A program made the translations under genes and the position numbers. From assembly GCA_022838965.1 (NCBI GenBank), contig JALHDK010000003.1, positions 1 to 24,720 of the forward strand: a DNA stretch of 24,720 nucleotides, in the 5' to 3' direction. Under the pieces are notes generated by a model. The model saw nothing but the letters and a program-made list of their open reading frames with translations, ran no database searches and had not been told where the DNA came from. Positions 1 through 6,724 of this stretch are shown here, one piece after another. Source of the stretch: Actinomycetales bacterium. Lineage in GTDB: Bacteria > Actinomycetota > Actinomycetes > Actinomycetales > Actinomycetaceae. Within the stretch, counting starts at the first letter, position 1; the number at the start of each line of letters is the position of its first letter.

Positions 1-363
1 TTCGGGCAGCATGTACTGGTCGGGCACCTCCACAAAGATACCGAGGCAGGCCTTCTGGCCCACCTTGCGGCAGGCAACCTGGTGGCGCTTGTTGGGATAC
101 GGACGGCGGAGTGCCAACTGTGATCCATCAATGTGCAGACCCAGCTTCGGGCAGGAGAAATCAAGCACTCTTACGGGGGTCAAAGGCCCGACTTCCGGCG
201 CGTCGAACAACTGCGGCTGAAAGTGGCAAAGCACGGCTATTCCCCCCTCACGATCTTGCCGGGTGCCAGCGACACGCCATCGTCCTTCACCGGGGAAATC
301 CAGCCGCACTCGCGCGCCTTGAGGGAAAAGAACAGTGCGGGCGAATTGGGCGGCACCGGGCAC
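1..363 (-). CDS. Unknown minus-strand reading frame, runs off left edge
   Basis: I do not recognise this product. Read on the minus strand from a GTG at 363-361, the frame stays open to the window edge (about 121 codons). It includes the segments RVLDFSCPKLGLHIDG and VGQKACLGIFVEVPDQYML, which look protein-like with no family I can name. Third codon positions are clearly less GC-biased than in the genes to the right (codons such as ATA, TTT, CTT, GTA and TTG occur), suggesting foreign or non-coding DNA. The frame actually continues open upstream through the ffh remnant to position 549, so the GTG start is only a guess. No convincing Shine-Dalgarno is visible. It abuts a broken ffh, so it may belong to a mobile element or a rearranged segment lying left of the window. 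Confidence 0.3.
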   Translation of the reverse strand, partial: MPGAAQFARTVLFPQGARVRLDFPGEGRWRVAGTRQDREGGIAVLCHFQPQLFDAPEVGPLTPVRVLDFSCPKLGLHIDGSQLALRRPYPNKRHQVACRKVGQKACLGIFVEVPDQYMLPE

Positions 364-543
364 GCCCCGCAGAAGCCGGTGGCGAAGGGCAAGTCCGGCA
401 ATCCCGCCAAGCGGGCCCGGCAGGAGATGGAGCTGCAGCAGCGTGCGGCGGAGCGCGGTGCGGCCTTCGGCGCGCTGCCGCCGGCGTTCGACCCCTCCCA
501 GTTCGAGCTTCCGGCGGGGTTCGAGAAGTACCTCAAGAAGTGA
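364..543 (+). pseudogene. ffh: ffh (SRP54) 3' remnant, last ~59 codons
   Basis: Ffh is the GTPase of the signal recognition particle that delivers nascent membrane proteins to FtsY/SecYEG. The frame ends with the typical actinobacterial Ffh tail: a Lys-rich stretch, then SGNPAKRARQE, an Ala/Gln/Glu-rich segment, AFG, FDPSQFELPAGFEKYLKK and TGA. These match the disordered C-terminus that follows the Met-rich M domain. Neither the M domain nor the G domain precedes it. Upstream the same frame reads unrelated residues and meets a stop at 118-120, so only the tail is present. The place fits, because ffh commonly precedes rpsP in this phylum. An intact ffh must exist elsewhere, since the gene is essential. 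The 5' limit given is approximate (about 340-375). Confidence 0.72.
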
Positions 544-597
544 GCACCCTCACCGGCGCCATGTGACCGGTGCGCTGCTCTCGGCGTGTCGCCGCGC

Positions 598-614
598 CCG
601 GCCGCCCCGGCCGG
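598..614 (+). terminator. Weak hairpin after the ffh remnant
   Basis: CCGGCC and GGCCGG (6-bp arms, 5-nt loop) lie 55 bp after the ffh stop. A second small inverted repeat, CACCGG/CCGGTG, is at 551-556 and 567-572. Neither has a T-tract. The interval 544-707 holds no plausible gene, and these hairpins are the only structure I see; they may end ffh transcription. Confidence 0.25.
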
Positions 615-707
615 CAGGACGCATGGCCGCCGCACGGATGGCTGCGATGAGCGGCCGCGCCCCTGCGAACTGATCCGCGCACCCCCTTGCGTTCCACCTA
701 CGCCTCT

Positions 708-731
708 GGTTAACTAGTAGAGTAATGAACC
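708..731 (+). promoter_or_regulatory. Palindromic operator overlapping a -10 box, GntR module
   Basis: A 24-bp imperfect palindrome with GGTT/AACC ends matches its reverse complement at 8 of 12 positions per half (pattern GGTTnAnTAnTn). It contains TAGAGT at 718-723, a possible -10 hexamer, followed by the Shine-Dalgarno AAGGAAG at 732-738. GntR/YtrA regulators usually bind such A+T-rich palindromes in their own promoters, so autoregulation is the natural reading. No good -35 is evident. The site stands out as the most A+T-rich patch in the region. Confidence 0.42.
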
Positions 732-745
732 AAGGAAGAAGGGCC

Positions 746-1105
746 ATGGACGCGTTCGATGACCGCACGCCGATCTACCAGCAGATCGCCGACCGGATCC
801 GCGTCGCCATCCTCTCGGGAGACCTGAAGGAGGGGGACCAGGTGATGTCCACCACGCAGTACGCCACCACCTACCGCATCAACCCCGCCACCGCAGGGAA
901 GGCGATGACCGCCCTGGTGGAGGAGGGCCTGCTCCACAAGCGCCGGGGCCTCGGGATGTTCGTCTCGCCGGGGGCGCGGGAGGCGCTGCGGGCCGCAGGC
1001 CGCGCCCGCTTCTTCACCGACTCCCTGCAGCCCGTCCTCGACGAGGCCGCCGTGCTGGGAATCACCACCGACCAGATCATCGACCACATCAGGGGGACGA
1101 AGTGA
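746..1105 (+). CDS. GntR-family (YtrA-type) transcriptional regulator
   Basis: A small regulator of 119 residues with an N-terminal winged helix-turn-helix. It starts with the hallmark PIYQQIADRIR, then AILSGDLKEGDQV, then the recognition helix around YRINPATAGKAMTALVEEG, and ends the domain with KRRGLGMFVS. The C-terminal extension is only about 40 residues with no FCD or UTRA effector domain, which is typical of the YtrA subfamily. I chose ATG 746 because AAGGAAG precedes it at good spacing; an in-frame ATG at 725 would add seven residues but lies inside the operator palindrome. The stop overlaps the start of the ABC ATPase gene by 4 bp (GTGA). YtrA-type repressors normally control the adjacent ABC genes and release on membrane-active compounds or cell-wall stress; that role is inferred here. 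Confidence 0.85.
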   Translation: MDAFDDRTPIYQQIADRIRVAILSGDLKEGDQVMSTTQYATTYRINPATAGKAMTALVEEGLLHKRRGLGMFVSPGAREALRAAGRARFFTDSLQPVLDEAAVLGITTDQIIDHIRGTK

Positions 1106-1854
1106 CCACCATCAGCCCGGCGGGCCTGGAGATCCGGGACATCTCGCACGCCTTCGGCAACACCGTTGCCCTCGACCGCGTGACCTGCACCGTCCGGCCC
1201 GGGACCATCACCGGCCTCATCGGGCGCAACGGCGCCGGCAAGACCACTCTCGCGGCACTCGTCGCCGCCCTCCGGCCCGTGCAGTCCGGGACGATCCGCC
1301 TCGACGGCGCGACCCCGTGGGAGAACCCCGCGGTGACCTCGCGGGTCTGCCTGGTCCGCGACAAGGGCGGAGTGATCGAGGACGAGCGGATCCGCACCAC
1401 GTTCGAGATCGCCGCGATGCTCCGGCCGCACTGGGACGCCGCATACGCCCGTGACCTCCTCGAGCGTTTCGAGATCCCGTTCCGGCGCAAGCCCCAGCAG
1501 CTCTCCCGTGGCCGGCGGTCCGCCCTGAGCGCGATCATCGGGCTCGCCTCCCGCAGCGACCTCACAATCTTCGACGAGGTCTACCTCGGCATGGACGCCG
1601 TCGCCCGCCGGATGTTCTACGACGAGCTGATGGCGGACTGGATCGCCCACCCGCGGACCATCGTGCTGTCCTCGCACCTGCTCGACGAGGTCGAGGACCT
1701 CATGGAGGACGTGATCATCCTCGACCGCGGGCGGGTGGTCGCCGCCGGCGACACCGACGCGGTCCGGGCGGAGCACTCCCGCGACGGCAGCCTCGCCTCC
1801 CTCACCGACGTCCTCATCGCCCTGTCCAGCTCCACCCCAAGGAAGGCGTCATGA
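1102..1854 (+). CDS. ABC transporter ATP-binding protein
   Basis: A 250-residue nucleotide-binding subunit. Walker A is [10 protein letters not shown] (about residue 41), the signature loop is the degenerate LSRGRRSAL, Walker B is [12 protein letters not shown], and the H-loop is VLSSHLLDE. The Q-loop region (VCLVRDKGG) lacks the usual Gln, and the Q of LSGGQ is Arg; degenerate signatures of this kind are common in YtrB-like ATPases. GTG 1102 overlaps the regulator's stop, and the gene's own stop overlaps the permease start (ATGA at 1851-1854), so the three genes are translationally coupled. It would energise the downstream membrane protein at the inner face of the membrane. The substrate is unknown; drug, lipid or antimicrobial peptide export or sensing is the usual guess for this arrangement. 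Confidence 0.88.
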   Translation: MTTISPAGLEIRDISHAFGNTVALDRVTCTVRPGTITGLIGRNGAGKTTLAALVAALRPVQSGTIRLDGATPWENPAVTSRVCLVRDKGGVIEDERIRTTFEIAAMLRPHWDAAYARDLLERFEIPFRRKPQQLSRGRRSALSAIIGLASRSDLTIFDEVYLGMDAVARRMFYDELMADWIAHPRTIVLSSHLLDEVEDLMEDVIILDRGRVVAAGDTDAVRAEHSRDGSLASLTDVLIALSSSTPRKAS

Positions 1855-2567
1855 CCACCACCACGAGCCAGGCCGGCACCATCACCCGGTGGTACGTCCG
1901 GAGCTCCTCCCGGGTGCTCGCCGTCACCATCCTCATCTCCGCCCTGATCTCCCTCCTCCTCGGGGATGCCCGCGGATGGAACGAACCGGTCCCTGCCTCC
2001 GATCCCGGGATCGTCATGTTCAGCTTCTCCACGACCCTCATCGGCGTTCCGCTGGGGGCTGTGGGAATAGCGGCCTTTTTCCTCGCGATCGTGCAGACGG
2101 CCGGCTACACCCGCGCGCTGGTGGCCCACGGCGCCACCCGCACCTCCCTGACGATCGCGCAGCTCGCCCACGGCCTCTGGCTGGCGGTCGTCACGGGGCT
2201 CCTCTCCCTGCTCGTGCTGATCCTCGAGGTGAACCTGGCCGGCGGCTGGATCCTGTCCACCTTCGGGCTGGCCGAGGGGGACACGGTCGCCGACGGCATC
2301 CCGACCGTCATCCGTGGCTTCGGCCTGGTCCTGCTCAGCGTCCTCGCCGGCTCCGTCATCGCCGGGATCTTCCTGCGGTGGCCCTGGTGGGTGGGCGTGG
2401 GCCTCCTCGTCACCGTCCTCTGGGTGCTGCCCTGGCTGTCCGTCTGGTTCCGGCCGCTCGCGGACCTGGGGTCGGCCCTGGCGGCGTGGCCCGGGGCCAT
2501 CCCCACGGGTGTGGTGCTGCTCGCGGCCACCCACTGGTTCGTGATGCGGCGCACGTCCGTGCCGTGA
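1851..2567 (+). CDS. ABC transporter membrane subunit, six predicted helices
   Basis: A 238-residue integral membrane protein with about six hydrophobic segments: near residues 22-38, 57-85, 108-130, 155-175, 178-198 and 213-232. It has no recognised catalytic motif. The segment [18 protein letters not shown] between helices 2 and 3 resembles the cytosolic coupling region of ABC-2-like permeases, where the permease asks for a customised ATPase. It is the third gene of the regulator-ATPase-permease set and overlaps the ATPase by 4 bp. The specificity cannot be read from the sequence. A terminator follows 20 bp after its stop, so the module is a self-contained transcription unit inserted before rpsP. 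Confidence 0.75.
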   Translation: MTTTTSQAGTITRWYVRSSSRVLAVTILISALISLLLGDARGWNEPVPASDPGIVMFSFSTTLIGVPLGAVGIAAFFLAIVQTAGYTRALVAHGATRTSLTIAQLAHGLWLAVVTGLLSLLVLILEVNLAGGWILSTFGLAEGDTVADGIPTVIRGFGLVLLSVLAGSVIAGIFLRWPWWVGVGLLVTVLWVLPWLSVWFRPLADLGSALAAWPGAIPTGVVLLAATHWFVMRRTSVP

Positions 2568-2587
2568 GGCGCGCACCACAGCGCACC

Positions 2588-2622
2588 GGGCCGGGGGCGT
2601 TCGCCCCCGGCCCCCTTCTTCT
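2588..2622 (+). terminator. Strong intrinsic-type terminator after the ABC module
   Basis: A perfect inverted repeat has arms of 12 bp (2588-2599 and 2602-2613, GGGCCGGGGGCG and its complement) around a tiny TT loop (or 11 bp around GTTC). It is followed by CCTTCTTCT, a weak T-rich tail. It separates the ABC module from the rpsP promoter. Confidence 0.8.
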
Positions 2623-2630
2623 GGCAGAAT
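2622..2630 (+). promoter_or_regulatory. Extended -10 candidate for rpsP
   Basis: TGGCAGAAT fits an extended -10 (TGn plus CAGAAT) immediately downstream of the terminator and about 125 bp before rpsP. A near-identical element, TGGCAGACT, stands before rplS at 5392-5400. No clear -35 was seen. Confidence 0.4.
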
Positions 2631-2755
2631 CTCCAGGTGTACCCGGTCCGGTGGGGCCCTCTCACCCGCCGCGGCTGCGTCCCGAGCACCGCCCCACCCG
2701 TATCCCACCGTGGTGGCGCGTGGCTCAGAACCACAGATCAGGAGAGACCACCGAA

Positions 2756-3187
2756 GTGGCAGTCAAGATTCGACTCAAGCGCATGGGCAAGATCCGTGCG
2801 CCCTACTATCGCGTCGTCGTCATGGACTCGCGGACCAAGCGGGACGGGCGGGCGATCGAGGAGATCGGGAAGTACCACCCGACCGAGGAGCCGTCGTTCA
2901 TCGAGATCGACTCCGAGCGGGCGCAGTACTGGCTCGGCGTCGGCGCACAACCGACCGAGCAGGTGCTCGCGCTGCTGAAGATCACCGGCGACTGGCAGCG
3001 CTTCAAGGGCATGGAAGGCTCCGCGGGCACGCTGCGGACGAAGGCCGCGAAGTCTGACTCCCTCACCGCCGTGAAGGCGGCCGAGGACAAGGCTGAACTG
3101 CTCAAGGCCAAGGCTTCCCAGGCACGTGCGGAGAAGGCCGCCCAGCCCGAGGCAGCCGAGCCCGAGGCCGCTGCCGGGGACGCCTGA
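2756..3187 (+). CDS. rpsP: 30S ribosomal protein S16
   Basis: S16 is an early-assembly protein of the 30S body that binds 16S rRNA. The 143-residue product begins [19 protein letters not shown] and continues [33 protein letters not shown] and [23 protein letters not shown], all family hallmarks. The S16 fold ends near residue 85; the rest is an Ala/Lys/Glu-rich tail common in actinobacterial S16. The start is GTG 2756, with AGGAGAG at 2740-2746 giving good spacing. It opens the ribosomal cluster, and its stop overlaps the khpA start (TGATG), indicating coupling. Confidence 0.97.
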   Translation: MAVKIRLKRMGKIRAPYYRVVVMDSRTKRDGRAIEEIGKYHPTEEPSFIEIDSERAQYWLGVGAQPTEQVLALLKITGDWQRFKGMEGSAGTLRTKAAKSDSLTAVKAAEDKAELLKAKASQARAEKAAQPEAAEPEAAAGDA

Positions 3188-3423
3188 TGCTGGCGGAGGC
3201 ACTCGAACACCTGGTGCGGGGCATCGTCGACCATCCCGACGACGTCCGGGTGTCCTCCCGGCCGATGCGTCGCGGCGAACTGCTCGAGGTCCGCGTGCAC
3301 CCGGACGATCTCGGCCGGGTGATCGGCCGGTCCGGCCGGACCGCCCGCGCCCTGAGGACCGTCGTCATGGCTCTCGCCAAGGGGCCCGTGCGGGTGGACG
3401 TTGTCGAGACCGACGCCCCCTGA
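3187..3423 (+). CDS. khpA: KH-domain RNA-binding protein KhpA
   Basis: A 78-residue single KH-domain protein. The GxxG loop that grips single-stranded RNA is in GRVIGRSGRTARALRTVV (about residues 44-60). Length, the start LAEALEHLVRGIVDHPDDV and the position between rpsP and rimM match KhpA (formerly YlqC). KhpA pairs with KhpB/Jag and binds many RNAs; in several Gram-positive species it affects cell division and size. The ATG overlaps the rpsP stop by one base. A strong hairpin after the gene (3440-3467) suggests that much of the rpsP-khpA transcript ends there. Confidence 0.93.
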   Translation: MLAEALEHLVRGIVDHPDDVRVSSRPMRRGELLEVRVHPDDLGRVIGRSGRTARALRTVVMALAKGPVRVDVVETDAP

Positions 3424-3439
3424 CGCCTGGCCCCCATCC

Positions 3440-3467
3440 GGACCCGGTCCCGCGCGGGGCCGGGTCC
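3440..3467 (+). terminator. Hairpin terminator between khpA and rimM
   Basis: Arms of 12 bp (3440-3451 and 3456-3467, one G-T pair) enclose the loop GCGC; CTCCCTT follows. It lies 16 bp after the khpA stop and 43 bp before the rimM promoter box, so it probably separates two transcription units or attenuates read-through. Confidence 0.65.
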
Positions 3468-3510
3468 CTCCCTTGGGTGGACCGGGCCCGGACCTTCCCG
3501 GCCCACACGC

Positions 3511-3516
3511 GATAAT
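3511..3516 (+). promoter_or_regulatory. Leaderless-type -10 box for rimM
   Basis: GATAAT lies exactly 6 nt before the rimM ATG at 3523. No Shine-Dalgarno precedes that ATG (the interval reads GGCGGC). In Actinobacteria this spacing places the transcription start on the A of the start codon, giving a leaderless mRNA. Confidence 0.6.
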
Positions 3517-3522
3517 GGCGGC

Positions 3523-4029
3523 ATGCTGCTCACCGTCGCCGTGATCGGAGGCGCCCACGGTCTGCGCGGTCACGTGCGCCTGTTGCTCCGCACCGACGAC
3601 CCCGATCTCCGTTTCCGGCCCGGGGTGGTGCTCGCGACCGACCATCCCGCGCACCCCGCCCTCACCGTGGCGGAGGTGCGCCACGCCGGCGCCTCCTGGC
3701 AGGTGCGCTTCGCCGAGATCCGGGACCGGACGGACGCCGAGGACCTGCGCGACGTGACGTTGAGCATCGAGACCGACGCCTGGGAGTCGGCGCCCGACGA
3801 GTGGTACGACCACGAACTCCTGGGGCTGCCCGCCCGCACCCCCGAGGGCGTGGCGCTGGGCGACGTCGTCGGGGTCGAGCATGGTCCCGCGCAGGACCTG
3901 CTGCTGATCCGCACGCCCGCGGGCGTCGATGTGCGCGTGCCGTTCGTGACGGCGCTCGTACCGGTGGTCGCCGCCGACGGCATCACGATCGACGCACCCG
4001 CCGGGCTGTTCGAGGACGAGGAGGCCTGA
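3523..4029 (+). CDS. rimM: Ribosome maturation factor RimM
   Basis: RimM binds S19 and the 16S rRNA head and helps late maturation of the 30S subunit. The 168-residue protein opens with [22 protein letters not shown], the RimM N-terminal barrel signature (family pattern G-x-x-G-x-x-G-x-V). It continues with a PRC-barrel domain from about residue 90: [35 protein letters not shown], ending [11 protein letters not shown]. The length is normal. The ATG seems to be read from a leaderless transcript. The stop overlaps the trmD start (TGATG), which keeps the classic rimM-trmD pairing. Confidence 0.95.
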   Translation: MLLTVAVIGGAHGLRGHVRLLLRTDDPDLRFRPGVVLATDHPAHPALTVAEVRHAGASWQVRFAEIRDRTDAEDLRDVTLSIETDAWESAPDEWYDHELLGLPARTPEGVALGDVVGVEHGPAQDLLLIRTPAGVDVRVPFVTALVPVVAADGITIDAPAGLFEDEEA

Positions 4030-5387
4030 TGCGCGTCGACGTCGTCACCATCTTCCCGAGCTACTTCGAGCCGCTCCGGCTCTCGCTCCTCGGCCGTGCG
4101 CTCGCTGCGGGGACGCTCGAGCTCGCCGTCCACGACCTGCGTCACTGGGCCACCGACCGCCACCACACCGTCGACGACGCCCCGCTGGGCGGGGGCGCCG
4201 GGATGGTGATGAGGCCCGACGTCTGGGGCCGCGCCCTCGAGGACGTCCTCGGCGCCGGCCCGCGCGAGGGAGCGGGGCGGACGGTGCTGGCGATCCCGAC
4301 GCCGTCGGGGATCCCCCTGGACCAGCGAACGGTCGAGGACCTCGCGACGGCGGGTCACCTCGTGATCGCCTGCGGGCGCTACGAAGGGATCGACGCACGC
4401 GTGGCGGAGCACTACTCCCGGCGTGTCGAGGTGCTCGAGTACTCGATCGGCGACTACGTGCTCAATGGCGGGGAGGCCGCCGCCCTCGTGCTCGTCGAAG
4501 CGGTGGCGCGCCTGCTGCCGGGGGTGCTGGGCAACCCGGCCTCGCTCGCCGAGGAGTCCCACGGGGCGGCCGGACTGCTCGAGTACCCCGTCTACACGCG
4601 GCCCGCCAGCTGGCGGGGCCTGGACGTTCCGGACGTGCTGCTGTCCGGACACCACGCCCGCATCGCCCGCTGGCGCCGCGACCGGGCCCTGGAACGCACG
4701 GCGCGCCGTCGTCCCGACATGTTCGCGCGGCTGCACGGCGACCAGCTGACCTGGGAGGATCGCGAGGTGCTCGCGAGCCTGGGGTACGCCCGCACCCCCG
4801 ACGGGCCCCGGCGGCTGGAGGTCAGGGAGGGGCGCCCCGGGGAGGCGGCCGCCCTCGCGGCCCTCGCGGCGGAAACCTTCCCGCTCGCCTGCCCTGACGA
4901 TACGCCTGCCGGGGACATCGCCGCCTTCATCGCCACCCACCTCTCGCCGGAGCGGTTCACGGAGTACCTCTCGGACGGCGAGCGCTACCTGGTGCTGGTC
5001 GCCGAACTCGCCGGCGAGCTGGTCGGTTACACGCTCTCGGTGCTGCCCCGGACGGCGGACGAGCCGCCGTACGCCGCCGATGTCGCCGCCGCGGTCCCGC
5101 TGCGCCCGGTGGCCGAGCTGTCCAAGATCTACGTGCGGGGAAGCGTCCACGGCAGCGGCGTCTCGCAGGCGCTGATGGACGCCACGCTCGCCCGGCTCTC
5201 CGCCCGCACCGTTGACGGCACCCCGCTCGCCGGGGTGTGGCTCGGCACCAACGCCCGCAACAAGCGGGCCCGCGCCTTCTACGAGCACGCCGGCTTCCGC
5301 CGGGTGGGGGCGAGGCGATTCCTCGTCGGGGGACGTGTCGAAGATGACGCGGTGTTCCTTCGGCCGCTGGTGGCTCCGTCATCGTGA
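4029..5387 (+). CDS. trmD: TrmD tRNA (guanine-N1)-methyltransferase fused to a GNAT acetyltransferase
   Basis: A single frame of 452 residues encodes two enzymes. Residues 1-250 are TrmD, which makes m1G37 in tRNAs and prevents +1 frameshifting. They show GGGAGM (54-59), CGRYEGID (115-122), [12 protein letters not shown] (138-149), R161, PVYTRP and the C-terminal helix ending EDREVLAS. The residue aligning with the general base Asp169 of E. coli TrmD (motif EDS) is Glu176 here (EES). After a linker of about 12 residues ([10 protein letters not shown]), residues 264-452 form a GNAT domain: [28 protein letters not shown] (acetyl-CoA pyrophosphate loop) and [16 protein letters not shown] (motif B). 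No stop or frameshift lies between them. The ATG overlaps the rimM stop. TrmD is normally about 230-270 residues. The acetyl acceptor is unknown; an RNA or translation-factor target is only a speculation from context. Confidence 0.93.
   Translation: MRVDVVTIFPSYFEPLRLSLLGRALAAGTLELAVHDLRHWATDRHHTVDDAPLGGGAGMVMRPDVWGRALEDVLGAGPREGAGRTVLAIPTPSGIPLDQRTVEDLATAGHLVIACGRYEGIDARVAEHYSRRVEVLEYSIGDYVLNGGEAAALVLVEAVARLLPGVLGNPASLAEESHGAAGLLEYPVYTRPASWRGLDVPDVLLSGHHARIARWRRDRALERTARRRPDMFARLHGDQLTWEDREVLASLGYARTPDGPRRLEVREGRPGEAAALAALAAETFPLACPDDTPAGDIAAFIATHLSPERFTEYLSDGERYLVLVAELAGELVGYTLSVLPRTADEPPYAADVAAAVPLRPVAELSKIYVRGSVHGSGVSQALMDATLARLSARTVDGTPLAGVWLGTNARNKRARAFYEHAGFRRVGARRFLVGGRVEDDAVFLRPLVAPSS
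4753..4769 (+). promoter_or_regulatory. Possible internal ribosome binding site and GTG for the GNAT half
   Basis: Inside the fusion gene, GGGAGG at 4753-4758 is followed after 8 nt by an in-frame GTG at 4767-4769 (codon 247), exactly where the TrmD fold ends. Initiation here would yield a free GNAT of about 206 residues. It may be a relic of a formerly separate gene or coincidence in a W-E-D-R-E codon run. Confidence 0.3.
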
Positions 5388-5391
5388 GGTG

Positions 5392-5400
5392 TGGCAGACT
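5392..5400 (+). promoter_or_regulatory. Extended -10 candidate for rplS
   Basis: TGGCAGACT begins 4 nt after the trmD fusion stop and differs by one base from the element before rpsP (2622-2630). It would give a leader of about 130 nt for rplS. Confidence 0.35.
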
Positions 5401-5478
5401 GGTCCGGCACGCGTCACCCGGAGCCCGTCTGCCGGCGGGGGAGGGTTCCCCATGTGACGCCCACCACCCGACGATCCC

Positions 5479-5495
5479 GGGGCGCCCGGCGCCCC
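5479..5495 (+). other. Hairpin in the rplS leader
   Basis: A perfect 7-bp stem (GGGGCGC/GCGCCCC) with a 3-nt loop lies 44 nt before the L19 start. It may be part of an L19 leader that controls its own synthesis, or simply a GC-rich spacer. No known leader consensus could be confirmed by eye. Confidence 0.35.
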
Positions 5496-5539
5496 CCGAG
5501 CGCGCGTGACCCCCGGCACGAGCGGAGAGAGAACACACC

Positions 5540-5896
5540 ATGCAGAAGCTGGACCAGGTCGATGCCAAGTCCCTGCGCGATGACATCCCGCCCTTCCGCC
5601 CCGGTGACACCGTCAAGGTCCACGTCAAGGTGGTGGAGGGCAACAGGTCCCGCATCCAGGTGTTCCAGGGTGTCGTGATCGCCCGGTCGGGGTCCGGGGT
5701 GCGCGAGACGTTCACGGTGCGCAAGATCTCGTTCGGCGTCGGCGTCGAGCGGACGTTCCCCGTCCACTCCCCGTCGATCGACCACATCGAGGTCGTGACC
5801 CGCGGTGACGTGCGGCGGGCCAAGCTGTACTACCTGCGCAACCTGCGCGGCAAGGCTGCGAAGATCAAGGAGAAGCGGGAGAGCACGGCCCGGTGA
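5540..5896 (+). CDS. rplS: 50S ribosomal protein L19
   Basis: L19 lies at the 30S-50S interface and contributes to inter-subunit bridges. The 118-residue product carries the family signature in order: [66 protein letters not shown] and [19 protein letters not shown]. The length is standard. ATG 5540 follows GGAGAGAG. It is preceded by its own candidate promoter and a hairpin-bearing leader, and followed by lepB after a short gap, as in most Actinomycetota. Confidence 0.97.
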   Translation: MQKLDQVDAKSLRDDIPPFRPGDTVKVHVKVVEGNRSRIQVFQGVVIARSGSGVRETFTVRKISFGVGVERTFPVHSPSIDHIEVVTRGDVRRAKLYYLRNLRGKAAKIKEKRESTAR

Positions 5897-5956
5897 CCCG
5901 CCCGCCTGGTGCATTCGGGCACTCGGACGGGGTCGAGCAGTGACGGGGCTGAGCAG

Positions 5957-6715
5957 GTGAGCGACGCAGGGGACATGCCTGGGAGCATCCCCCCGGCGCA
6001 GCGGCCGCGGCTGGACGAACCGCCGCGCCACGACCGGACCGCCGGGACGGACAGGCTGGCGTGGCTGAAGGAGACCGTCGCGGTCATCGCGATCGCGCTC
6101 GCCATCTCGCTGGTGGTGAAGACCTTCCTCATCCAGGCGTTCTACATCCCCTCGTCCTCGATGGAGGACACCCTGGCCATCAATGACCGGATCCTCGTGA
6201 ACAAGCTCGTCCCGGGTGCGAGCGAGCTGCAGCGCGGGGACATCGTGGTGTTCACCGATCCCGGTGGCTGGCTCGCGGACCGTCCGCCGGAGCCCAACGT
6301 GGCCAGGCGTGTGCTCATCGATGTGCTCACCTTCGTCGGCATCATGCCGCACGACGCGGGCGAGCATCTCATCAAGCGCGTCATCGGCCTTCCCGGCGAC
6401 CGGGTGGCCTGCTGCTCGGTCGAGGGCCACCTCACCGTGAACGGGGTCGGGGTGGCCGAGCCGTACCTGAAGCCCGGTGTGGCGCCCTCCCAGTTCGAGT
6501 TCGAGGTCGTCGTGCCCGCGAATGCCCTCTGGGTGATGGGCGACAACCGCTCCAACTCCGCCGACTCGCGTGCCCACATGGGCGACCCGGGAGGTGGGTT
6601 CGTGCCCATCGACGACGTGGTCGGCCGGGCCGTCCTCACCATGTGGCCCCTGGACCGCCTGGGATACCTCGGTGGTGGCCAGGCCGCCTTCTCGGACGTC
6701 CCGACGCCGGACTGA
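5957..6715 (+). CDS. lepB: Signal peptidase I
   Basis: A membrane serine protease that removes signal peptides from exported proteins on the outer face of the membrane. A polar N-terminus of about 40 residues precedes a single transmembrane helix (VAVIAIALAISLVVKTFLIQ), followed directly by the catalytic Ser box IPSSSMEDTL. The general-base Lys is in HLIKRVIGLPGDRV, and the family box VMGDNRSNSADSR follows. An insertion (PGGWLADRPPEPNVARR...) between boxes C and D is usual in actinobacterial enzymes. The start is uncertain: GTG 5957 gives 252 residues; GTG 5909 and ATG 5975 are alternatives, none with a strong Shine-Dalgarno. It lies between rplS and rnhB as expected. Confidence 0.93.
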   Translation: MSDAGDMPGSIPPAQRPRLDEPPRHDRTAGTDRLAWLKETVAVIAIALAISLVVKTFLIQAFYIPSSSMEDTLAINDRILVNKLVPGASELQRGDIVVFTDPGGWLADRPPEPNVARRVLIDVLTFVGIMPHDAGEHLIKRVIGLPGDRVACCSVEGHLTVNGVGVAEPYLKPGVAPSQFEFEVVVPANALWVMGDNRSNSADSRAHMGDPGGGFVPIDDVVGRAVLTMWPLDRLGYLGGGQAAFSDVPTPD

Positions 6716-6724
6716 GGACGTGCG

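Noticed and set aside
1..360. Frameshifted M domain of ffh
   Set aside because: No frame shows Met-rich helices or the RNA-binding motif of the M domain, so this is unrelated sequence, not a frameshift.
725..745. ATG 725 as start of the GntR regulator
   Set aside because: It lies within the operator palindrome and lacks a Shine-Dalgarno; ATG 746 has AAGGAAG at proper spacing and begins closer to the conserved PIYQQIA block. It is not fully excluded.
3570..5288. Long minus-strand open frame opposite rimM and trmD
   Set aside because: Same reason: it covers two genes with clear family motifs on the plus strand.
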